From Denitromonas iodatirespirans (GTDB lineage: Bacteria; Pseudomonadota; Gammaproteobacteria; Burkholderiales; Rhodocyclaceae): a DNA stretch of 64,000 nucleotides. Every line of letters starts with the position of its first letter. The first letter of the stretch is position 1. Below are positions 35,451 to 42,026 of this stretch, one piece after another. The DNA lies in the NCBI RefSeq assembly GCF_018524365.1, contig NZ_JAEKFT010000005.1, positions 62,001 to 126,000 on the forward strand. Reading direction: 5' to 3'. A program made the translations under genes and the position numbers. The notes below the pieces were generated by a model that searched no databases, was not told the DNA's origin, and was given only the letters and a program-made list of their open reading frames with translations.

Positions 35451-36439
35451 TGCTGACCTCTCCCTTCGTCCGCCAACCCACCAGCGTGCAGCAGGTGATG
35501 TTCACCGTGCTGGTCGCGCTGCTGCCGGCCATCGGTCTCTACGTGTGGCAGTTCGGCCCCGGCATCGTGGTCAACATCGCCCTCGCCACGCTCGCCGCCG
35601 TCGCCGCCGAGGCGGCGATCCTCAAGCTGCGCAAGAAGCCGGTCGGCCTGTATGTGTCGGATCTGTCGGCGGTGGTCACCGCCTGGCTGATTGCGCTGAC
35701 CTTTCCCACCATTCTGCCGGCGTGGATCCTCATCCTCGCCACGGTGCTGTCCATCGTCGCGGTCAAGCACCTCTATGGCGGGCTCGGGCAGAACCCCTTC
35801 AACCCGGCCATGGCCGCCTATTGCCTGATGATCGTCGCCTACCCCTCGGCCATGTCGCAGTGGCCGGCGGCCGGTTGGATGGACCTGGGCACCCATCTGC
35901 AACTGATCGGCGGCGGCTCGATCGACGCCATGACCGGCGCCACCCCGCTCGACGCACTGCGCACCGGGCTGCACACCGGCTCGCCGGTGGGCGACATCCT
36001 GGCCCGCGACAGCTTCGGGCTGGCCGGCGGTCGCGGCTGGGAATGGATCGGCCTGGGCTACCTGGCCGGCGGCCTGTTCCTGATCCAGCGCCGCGTCATC
36101 ACCTGGCATCTGCCCACCGCCTTCCTCGCCGCCCTGGCCGTGATCGCCGGGCTATTCTGGATGGCCAACCCGGCGCACTACGCCTCGCCACTCTTCCACC
36201 TGGCCAGCGGCGGCAGCCTGCTGGCGGCCTTCTTCATCGTCACCGATCCGGTCTCCGGCGCCACCACGCCGCGCGGCAAGCTCCTCTTTGCCGCCGGCGT
36301 CGCGCTCATCACCTACCTGATCCGCAACTTCGGCGCCTACCCCGACGGCATCGCCTTCGCCGTGCTGCTGATGAACCTGTGCGTGCCGCTGATCGACATG
36401 AAGACCCAGCCACGCGTTTTCGGCCACAAGGGAGAGTGA
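35450..36439 (+). CDS. rnfD: Rnf/Rsx electron transport complex subunit D
   Basis: This is a 329-residue membrane protein with about nine helices, homologous to NqrB. The covalent FMN attachment motif is DAMTGATPLDALRTG at about 161-175, with the Thr of GAT as acceptor. LYGGLGQNPFNPAM and DPVSGATTPRGK are family motifs. ATG 35450 overlaps the last base of the rnfC stop; a TTG one codon earlier is less likely. Confidence 0.95.
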   Translation: MLTSPFVRQPTSVQQVMFTVLVALLPAIGLYVWQFGPGIVVNIALATLAAVAAEAAILKLRKKPVGLYVSDLSAVVTAWLIALTFPTILPAWILILATVLSIVAVKHLYGGLGQNPFNPAMAAYCLMIVAYPSAMSQWPAAGWMDLGTHLQLIGGGSIDAMTGATPLDALRTGLHTGSPVGDILARDSFGLAGGRGWEWIGLGYLAGGLFLIQRRVITWHLPTAFLAALAVIAGLFWMANPAHYASPLFHLASGGSLLAAFFIVTDPVSGATTPRGKLLFAAGVALITYLIRNFGAYPDGIAFAVLLMNLCVPLIDMKTQPRVFGHKGE

Positions 36440-36443
36440 GCGC

Positions 36444-37130
36444 GTGAGCACCGAATACACCGCCGTCCGCACCTCGATCCGCACCGCGTCGATCCTGACT
36501 CTGTTCGCCGTGCTGTTCACCGCGGCCATGGCGCTGACCTACCGCTACACCAAGCCGGACATCGACGCCGCCGTCGCCGAGGTCAAGCGCAAGCTGATCG
36601 CCGAGGTGCTGGCGCCCGGGCGCTACGACAACGCCTTGCTGGAGGACACGATCACGGTGCTGGCGCCGGACGCGCTCGGCGTGGACGAAGGCAGTCTGGT
36701 CTATCGTGCGCGCAAGAACGGCGAACCGGTGGCGCTGATCGTCGAGGCCCGCGCGCCCGACGGCTACGGCGGCGCCATCGATCTGGTGGTGGCGGTCGGT
36801 GCCGACGGTCGGCTGACCGGCGTGCGCGCCACCCAGTACAAGGAAACCCCGGGCCTGGGCGACTACATCGATCCGCGCAAGGATCCGAACAAGGCCAGCC
36901 CGTGGATCGACCAGTTCGTCGGCCGCAGCACCCAGGCGGGCAGCACCGCCACCTGGAAGGTGCGCAAGGACGGCGGTGATTTCGACGCCCGCGCCGGCGC
37001 CACCATCAGCGCCCGTGCGGTGATCGGCGCAACCGCGCGCGCGCTGGCCTATGCCGAGGCCAATCAGGCGCGTCTGTTCGATGCCAAGACCGGCGAGCGC
37101 CTCGCCACCACCGGAGGATCCGCACAATGA
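36444..37130 (+). CDS. rnfG: Rnf/Rsx electron transport complex subunit G
   Basis: This is a 228-residue protein with one membrane helix at about 13-33 and a periplasmic FMN-binding domain. The flavin attachment motif reads DARAGATISARAV near 180-192, with Thr of GAT as the expected acceptor; the residue before Gly is Ala rather than the more usual Ser or Thr. The start is GTG 36444, with GGGAGAG upstream. It overlaps rnfE by 4 bp. Confidence 0.94.
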   Translation: MSTEYTAVRTSIRTASILTLFAVLFTAAMALTYRYTKPDIDAAVAEVKRKLIAEVLAPGRYDNALLEDTITVLAPDALGVDEGSLVYRARKNGEPVALIVEARAPDGYGGAIDLVVAVGADGRLTGVRATQYKETPGLGDYIDPRKDPNKASPWIDQFVGRSTQAGSTATWKVRKDGGDFDARAGATISARAVIGATARALAYAEANQARLFDAKTGERLATTGGSAQ

Positions 37131-37816
37131 GCGCCTTCCATCGAGACACCTGGGTCAACGGCCTGTGGAAGCAGAACCCCGGCCTGGTCCAGTTGCTGGG
37201 CCTGTGCCCGATCCTGGCGGTGAGCACCACCATGGTCAACGCCGTCAGCCTCGGACTGGCCACCATCCTGGTGATGGCGCTGGCCAACCTGTCGGTGGCG
37301 ATCCTGCGTAACTTCATTCCCTACGAGATCCGCATCCCGGTGTTCATCCTGGTGATCGCCTCGCTGGTGACGGTGGTCGACCTGCTCTTCAATGCCTACC
37401 TGCATGAGTTGTATCTGGTGCTGGGCATCTTCATTCCGCTGATCGTCACCAACTGCATCGTGCTGGCACGCATCGAGGCCTTCGCCGCCAAGAACGATCC
37501 GTTGGTGTCGACCTTCGACGGCATCGCCCAGGGCGTCGGCCTGCTGCTGGTGCTGGCGGTGCTGGGCACCCTGCGCGAGCTGATCGGCGCCGGCACCGTG
37601 TTCGGCGGCATCGACCTGATCGTCGAAGGCGCGTCGGCCATCAAGGTACTCGGCGAGGGCTACCCCGGCTTCCTGATCGCCATCCTGCCGCCGGGCGCCT
37701 TTTTCGCGCTCGGCTGCCTGATCGCCGCCTACAACTGGATCAACAGCCGTGCCGCCGCCCGCAAGCGCGCAACGCCGGCACCAGTGGTCCCGGGCGACGC
37801 CGTGGCGGAGCACTGA
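37127..37816 (+). CDS. rnfE: Rnf/Rsx electron transport complex subunit E
   Basis: This is a 229-residue membrane protein with six helices, the RnfA paralogue: WKQNPGLVQLLGLCPILAVS near the N-terminus and LYLVLGIFIPLIVTNCIVLARIEAFAAK with the conserved Cys. It completes rnfABCDGE. No rnfH follows; nth is next, which is the common order in gamma- and betaproteobacteria. Confidence 0.95.
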   Translation: MSAFHRDTWVNGLWKQNPGLVQLLGLCPILAVSTTMVNAVSLGLATILVMALANLSVAILRNFIPYEIRIPVFILVIASLVTVVDLLFNAYLHELYLVLGIFIPLIVTNCIVLARIEAFAAKNDPLVSTFDGIAQGVGLLLVLAVLGTLRELIGAGTVFGGIDLIVEGASAIKVLGEGYPGFLIAILPPGAFFALGCLIAAYNWINSRAAARKRATPAPVVPGDAVAEH

Positions 37817-37823
37817 CCCCGGC

Positions 37824-38498
37824 ATGCCACGCCCGATGAGCAAGGCCGCCATCGCCGAGATGTTCACGCGATTCCAGGCGGCCAATCCGCACCCGCAGAC
37901 CGAACTCGAATACGCTTCGCCCTATCAGCTGCTGGTGGCGGTCGTTCTGTCGGCGCAGGCCACCGACAAGGGCGTAAACATCGCCACCCGCAAGCTGTTC
38001 GCCGCCGCGCCCACGCCCGAGGCCATGGTCACGCTCGGCGAGGTCGGCGTGACCGAACACATCAAGACCATCGGCCTGTTCCGCAACAAGGCCAAGAACG
38101 TGGTGGCGCTCTCCTACCTGCTGCTCGAGCGCCACGGCGGCGAGGTGCCCGCTGATCGCGATGCGCTCACCGCCCTGCCCGGCGTCGGCCGCAAGACTGC
38201 CAACGTGGTGCTCAACACCGTTTTCCGCCAGCCGACCATGGCGGTCGACACCCACATCTTCCGCCTCGCCAACCGCACCGGCCTGGCCGCCGGCAAGAAT
38301 GTCGACGCGGTCGAGGCAGCGCTGCTGCGGCGCGTGCCCAAACCCTATCTGCTCGACGCCCATCACTGGCTGATTCTGCACGGTCGCTATGTGTGCACCG
38401 CGCGCCGGCCGGCCTGCGGCCGCTGCCTGGTGCGCGATCTGTGCAATTTCCCCGACAAGACCGATCGCCCTGAGCCCGGAGCGCCCGACCATGTTTGA
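37824..38498 (+). CDS. nth: Endonuclease III
   Basis: This is a DNA glycosylase/AP lyase of about 224 residues that removes oxidised pyrimidines. The helix-hairpin-helix LPGVGRKTANVVLNT holds the catalytic Lys (GRKTA), the catalytic Asp is in AVDTHIFRLANR, and the 4Fe-4S cluster uses C-x6-C-x2-C-x5-C (CTARRPACGRCLVRDLC). ATG 37836 (MSKAAIAEMF) is the closer match to family starts; ATG 37824 is also possible. It follows rnfE by 7 bp. Confidence 0.95.
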   Translation: MPRPMSKAAIAEMFTRFQAANPHPQTELEYASPYQLLVAVVLSAQATDKGVNIATRKLFAAAPTPEAMVTLGEVGVTEHIKTIGLFRNKAKNVVALSYLLLERHGGEVPADRDALTALPGVGRKTANVVLNTVFRQPTMAVDTHIFRLANRTGLAAGKNVDAVEAALLRRVPKPYLLDAHHWLILHGRYVCTARRPACGRCLVRDLCNFPDKTDRPEPGAPDHV

Positions 38499-38922
38499 CC
38501 CGACCCGAGACCAGGCCCGTCGCTTCTTCATCGAGGCCTGGCGCAAGCAGCGCGAAGGCAGCGTCCTGACGCCGCTCGAAAGCATGGTGGTGGATATCGT
38601 CCAGCAGCACCCCGAATACCAGCCACTGCTGGAGGATACGGATGCGGTCGACCACGACTTCGCGCCCGAGGACGGGCAGGTCAACCCTTTCCTGCATCTG
38701 TCGCTGCATCTGGCGATCGAAGAGCAGCTGTCGATCAACCAGCCGCCGGGCCTCAAACCCGCCTTCGCCCAGTTGCAGCTGCGCAGGGGAAACCGGCACG
38801 ACGCTTTGCACGACGTGCTCGAATGCCTCGGCGAGGTGATGTGGAAAGCCCAGCGCGACCGTCAGCCGCCGGACGGCGCGGCCTATGTGCAGGCCGTGCG
38901 CAAACGCGCCGGCCTCGAGTGA
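38491..38922 (+). CDS. DUF1841 family protein
   Basis: This is a 143-residue soluble protein starting MFDPTRDQARRFF, with DGQVNPFLHLSLHLAIEEQLSI in the middle and HDVLECLGEVMW near the end; this is the DUF1841 family of betaproteobacteria, function unknown. The conserved His residues in HLSLHLAIEEQ and HDALHDVLE suggest a metal-binding helical bundle, as an inference. ATG 38491 overlaps the end of nth by 8 bp. Confidence 0.9.
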   Translation: MFDPTRDQARRFFIEAWRKQREGSVLTPLESMVVDIVQQHPEYQPLLEDTDAVDHDFAPEDGQVNPFLHLSLHLAIEEQLSINQPPGLKPAFAQLQLRRGNRHDALHDVLECLGEVMWKAQRDRQPPDGAAYVQAVRKRAGLE

Positions 38923-38946
38923 TATCCCCGAAGACCGGCGCCCGCC

Positions 38947-39276
38947 TCAACGCTTGACGTACAGCCCCTCCTGGGCGGCGTAATAGGCCGCCAGATCCGC
39001 CATGTCGGCCGGACTCAGGTTCTCGACCTGGGCCGTCATGATCGGATTCTTGCGATGCCCGGCCTTGTAGTCCTTCAAGGCACGCAGCAGATAGTCCTCA
39101 TGCTGGCCGGCGAGCTTCGGGAAATCCGGCGCCACGCTCTCCCCGGTCTGGCCATGACAGGCCGCGCATACGGCCGACTTTTCCTTGCCGGCGGCAACAT
39201 CTCCCGCCATCGCCGAGGACATCGGCAAAACCACGGCGGCAAGCCCCGCCAACCACACCGATCGACGGATCGTCAT
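38947..39276 (-). CDS. Class I cytochrome c, c4/c553 type
   Basis: This is a 109-residue periplasmic monoheme cytochrome: signal peptide 1-24, heme-binding CAACH at about 37-41, Met axial ligand in [12 protein letters not shown], and terminal LAAYYAAQ helix. It resembles one half of cytochrome c4. Its ATG overlaps the stop of a second, similar cytochrome (ATGA), so the two are cotranslated. They are likely to act as soluble electron carriers to a terminal oxidase or denitrification enzyme. Confidence 0.93.
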   Translation of the reverse strand: MTIRRSVWLAGLAAVVLPMSSAMAGDVAAGKEKSAVCAACHGQTGESVAPDFPKLAGQHEDYLLRALKDYKAGHRKNPIMTAQVENLSPADMADLAAYYAAQEGLYVKR

Positions 39277-39593
39277 TTTTCCCCTCCGTAGTAGGCGGCC
39301 AGATCGGCCATGTCCTGCTCGCTCAGACTGGCGGCGATGGCCTGCATCGACGGGTGACTGCGGTCACCCGATTTATAGGCCATCAAGGCCTGGACGATGT
39401 AGGCCGGGTGTTGTCCGCCAAGCTTGGGCACGTGATAGACCACGGGAAATGCCGTCCGGTAGCCGGGGATGCCATGACAGCCGATGCACATGGATATTTT
39501 GCTTTTTGCGGCATCGGCATTACCTTCGAGTGCCCAAGCGGGCACACAGGCGACGGCCAGGGCGGCCGCCATGAAAATACGTCGTCCCTGCAT
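39273..39593 (-). CDS. Class I cytochrome c, c4/c553 type
   Basis: This is a 106-residue protein: signal peptide 1-22 (ending AWALEG), heme motif CIGCH at about 36-40, [21 protein letters not shown] as in cytochrome c4, the Met ligand in [11 protein letters not shown] and a terminal DLAAYYGG helix. GAGGAG precedes ATG 39591-39593. Together with the overlapping downstream cytochrome it looks like a c4-type diheme protein split into two chains. Confidence 0.92.
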   Translation of the reverse strand: MQGRRIFMAAALAVACVPAWALEGNADAAKSKISMCIGCHGIPGYRTAFPVVYHVPKLGGQHPAYIVQALMAYKSGDRSHPSMQAIAASLSEQDMADLAAYYGGEK

Positions 39594-39637
39594 GGAGACT
39601 CCTCTGTTGGGTTGGGGGTTGGGGCAACGACGCGTTG

Positions 39638-39667
39638 ATTCTAAGGGCAGCTTTCCGATGCATGCAA
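39638..39667 (-). promoter_or_regulatory. Candidate sigma-70 promoter for the cytochrome pair
   Basis: On the minus strand TTGCAT (39662-39667) and TAGAAT (39638-39643) are separated by 18 bp, 45 bp before the cytochrome ATG at 39593. The match is moderate. Confidence 0.45.
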
Positions 39668-39721
39668 ACCATTCTCGTTTCGCTGCATTGCACCAAATGG
39701 CGCGCAAAATCAGTCGTTTCC

Positions 39722-39752
39722 GATACTGCGCCGTCGTCGACGGCGCAGTATC
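39722..39752. terminator. Strong perfect hairpin between the lipase and cytochrome genes
   Basis: GATACTGCGCCGTCG (39722-39736) and CGACGGCGCAGTATC (39738-39752) are perfect complements, a 15-bp stem nominally with one central base. It begins 6 bp after the stop of the PEP-CTERM gene on the minus strand, so termination or mRNA 3'-end protection is likely, but no T-run follows. Confidence 0.6.
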
Positions 39753-39758
39753 CCGGCA

Positions 39759-40691
39759 TCAGCGCCTATGACGCGCGCGTGCCGCCCCCATCATTCCCAA
39801 GACCCCCAGCAGCAACCACGCGGTCGAAGGCTCGGGAATCGCACGGACGAACGCCAGTCCGAGGATCTCGTGGGCCACGGTGGTCGGATGCACCCCGTCC
39901 CAGAACAAGGTCGTCGTCTGAAGCGCCGGTGTCGTCACGCAGGCCATGCTGTCGAGACAGGCGTTCGTGACATTGTTGAAACCGAAATCCCCCGGACGGT
40001 CCAGCACCTGGGCGAGGAAGTTCGAGGTGTCGAACTGGATGAAACTGGCGTCCGGCAGGCTCAGGCCCAGGCTCATGATCTCGGCATCCAGCAGCGCGTT
40101 GAAGGCCTGCGACACGCCGCTCATGGTGGCCGCCAACGGCGTGCCGAGAAACTCGGGCGTGCGGCCCAGATCCGGCATGTTGGGCACGAAGAAGCTGCGC
40201 GCGCCCAGACCGTAGAGACCACTGATCACCGAACCGATGTTCGCCGCCGACATGGCGGGCGTCATGGTCGGCTCGAAGAAATCGTTGGGCCCGCCCCACA
40301 CCATGTACAACGCACTGGCATCGGCGGCCGCGCCGCCGAGGCTCGCCGCAAACATGCCCAGCTGTGCCCCCATGCCGGTCCCGTTGAGGCCGAGGCTCCA
40401 CAGGTAGCTGTCGTTGCCGGCCAGGTCGGTGCCGGTCTTGGCGCCGCCGAAGGCGAAGTCGGTCAGCCCGATGCCGAGTGCGCCGGCCATGTATTCGGCG
40501 GCCACCGGACCGTTGCTGAAGCGGCCGCCGACATAGGGCGCGGGCGGGACCGCTCCGCCGGTGAGGGCCGATACGTTGCCGTTGTCGGACAGACTGTCGC
40601 CGATGACCACCAGCGACGACCAGCCGGCGTTCGCCATGCCGCACACGACCGACAGCATTAGTGCAGCACTTGCTTGACGCATTCTCTTCAT
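39759..40691 (-). CDS. SGNH/GDSL-type lipase with PEP-CTERM anchor
   Basis: This is a 310-residue exported hydrolase: signal peptide 1-22 (ending GMANAG), GDSL block GDSLSDNGN with catalytic Ser at about 32-40, the GGPND block and the catalytic DGVHPT near 276-281, as in GDSL esterases/lipases. The C-terminus has the PEP-CTERM signal (IPEPSTAWLLL, a hydrophobic helix, then RARHRR), which is cut by exosortase, so a matching exosortase should exist elsewhere in the genome. AAGGAGA precedes ATG 40689-40691. The natural ester substrate is unknown. Confidence 0.9.
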   Translation of the reverse strand: MKRMRQASAALMLSVVCGMANAGWSSLVVIGDSLSDNGNVSALTGGAVPPAPYVGGRFSNGPVAAEYMAGALGIGLTDFAFGGAKTGTDLAGNDSYLWSLGLNGTGMGAQLGMFAASLGGAAADASALYMVWGGPNDFFEPTMTPAMSAANIGSVISGLYGLGARSFFVPNMPDLGRTPEFLGTPLAATMSGVSQAFNALLDAEIMSLGLSLPDASFIQFDTSNFLAQVLDRPGDFGFNNVTNACLDSMACVTTPALQTTTLFWDGVHPTTVAHEILGLAFVRAIPEPSTAWLLLGVLGMMGAARARHRR

Positions 40692-40803
40692 GATGAAACG
40701 TCTCCTTGCCATGGTTTTGTTATGGACGTACGGCGCCCCCTGCAACACCGGTACATGCGCAACTTAGCCGTCGCCGGGCGAGAAATCAAACACTCGTTCG
40801 ATT

Positions 40804-40832
40804 CTGACAAGCCCTGGTGCGGCGCATATAAT
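40804..40832 (+). promoter_or_regulatory. Sigma-70 promoter of the moxR gene
   Basis: -35 CTGACA (40804-40809, five of six consensus bases), 17-bp spacer, -10 TATAAT (40827-40832). The start would fall near 40839, 30 bp before the moxR ATG (40869). It is the clearest vegetative promoter in the window. Confidence 0.78.
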
Positions 40833-40868
40833 CGACGGTCCGACCAACCGCACCCGACAGGCTCTCCC

Positions 40869-41711
40869 ATGCGATTCGACGGCAGCGACAGCTATGTCGC
40901 CACAGACGACCTGAAACTGGCGGTAAACGCCGCGATCACCCTGCAACGCCCCTTGCTCATCAAGGGTGAGCCGGGCACCGGCAAGACCATGCTGGCCGAG
41001 GAAATGGCCGCCGCGCTGGGCCTGCCCTTGCTGCAGTGGCACATCAAGTCCACCACCAAGGCCCAGCACGGGCTCTACGAATACGACGCCGTCTCACGCC
41101 TGCGCGATTCGCAGCTGGGCGACGACAAAGTCAAGGACATCGCCAACTACATCGTCAAGGGCGTGCTGTGGCAAGCCTTCGAGCTGGACACGCCCTGCGT
41201 GGTGCTGATCGACGAGATCGACAAGGCCGACATCGAATTCCCCAACGACCTGCTGCGCGAACTCGACCGCATGGAATTCCATGTCTATGAAACGCGCCAG
41301 ACCATCACCGCGCGCCAACGGCCGATCGTCGTCATCACCTCCAACAACGAAAAGGAACTGCCCGACGCCTTCCTGCGCCGCTGCTTCTTCCACTACATCC
41401 AGTTTCCCGACGCCGACACCATGCAGCGCATCGTCGACGTGCACTTCCCCGCCCTCAAACCGGCGCTGCTGAAAGAGGCCCTGGAAGTGTTCTTCGGCCT
41501 GCGCAGCATTCCCGGCCTCAAAAAGAAGCCCTCCACCTCGGAATTGATCGACTGGCTCAAACTGCTGGTGGCCGAAGACCTGCCGCCCGAGGCGCTCCAT
41601 GCCCGCGGCGACCAGGCCGTGCTACCCCCCTTGCACGGCGCCCTGCTGAAGAACGAGCAGGACGTGCATCTGTACGAACGCCTCGCCTTCATGGCCAAGC
41701 GCAACCGCTGA
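40869..41711 (+). CDS. MoxR-like AAA+ ATPase
   Basis: This is a 280-residue AAA+ protein: Walker A GEPGTGKT at 33-40, Walker B VVLIDEIDKAD at about 113-123, sensor 1 in VITSNNEKELPDAFLRRC, and a helical lid at the C-terminus. It is of the CoxD-like MoxR group, whose members act with a VWA-domain protein as a chaperone/remodelling pair for metal insertion or complex assembly. The usual VWA partner, normally adjacent, is found at 44195-45376, 2.5 kb downstream on the same strand. The promoter CTGACA-17-TATAAT is 37 bp upstream. Confidence 0.93.
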   Translation: MRFDGSDSYVATDDLKLAVNAAITLQRPLLIKGEPGTGKTMLAEEMAAALGLPLLQWHIKSTTKAQHGLYEYDAVSRLRDSQLGDDKVKDIANYIVKGVLWQAFELDTPCVVLIDEIDKADIEFPNDLLRELDRMEFHVYETRQTITARQRPIVVITSNNEKELPDAFLRRCFFHYIQFPDADTMQRIVDVHFPALKPALLKEALEVFFGLRSIPGLKKKPSTSELIDWLKLLVAEDLPPEALHARGDQAVLPPLHGALLKNEQDVHLYERLAFMAKRNR

Positions 41712-41741
41712 CCCGTTTTCCGTAAAACGTCGAGACACCGC

Positions 41742-41975
41742 ATGAAAGTCCTGCTCTTCGCCATCGGCACCGCCGTGATGCCGATCCTCATGGTCTTCGG
41801 CTTTGGCATCTACATCGCGTCCAGACAGCCCGTCCCGCCGCCGCTGATCATCCCGGGCAGCGCCGGCCTGACGCTCGGCCTCGTCACCTTGGTCGGCTTC
41901 CTCGCCTGCATCGTCGGCCTGCATCGCGCCTTCATGGCGCGCCAGCGCGCCCGCCAGGACAGCAACGACGCCTGA
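41742..41975 (+). CDS. Small membrane protein of unknown function
   Basis: This is a 77-residue protein with two hydrophobic segments (about 2-26 and 39-62), a Pro-rich turn (QPVPPPL) between them and a basic cytoplasmic-type end. No family is recognised. It begins 30 bp after moxR and 51 bp before the TIR gene on the same strand, so it is probably cotranscribed with both. No function can be deduced. Confidence 0.65.
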   Translation: MKVLLFAIGTAVMPILMVFGFGIYIASRQPVPPPLIIPGSAGLTLGLVTLVGFLACIVGLHRAFMARQRARQDSNDA

Positions 41976-42026
41976 TCGGCGCCGCCCCTGCTATGCTTTC
42001 ATCACGAAGGCATGAGGAGCGCAGGG

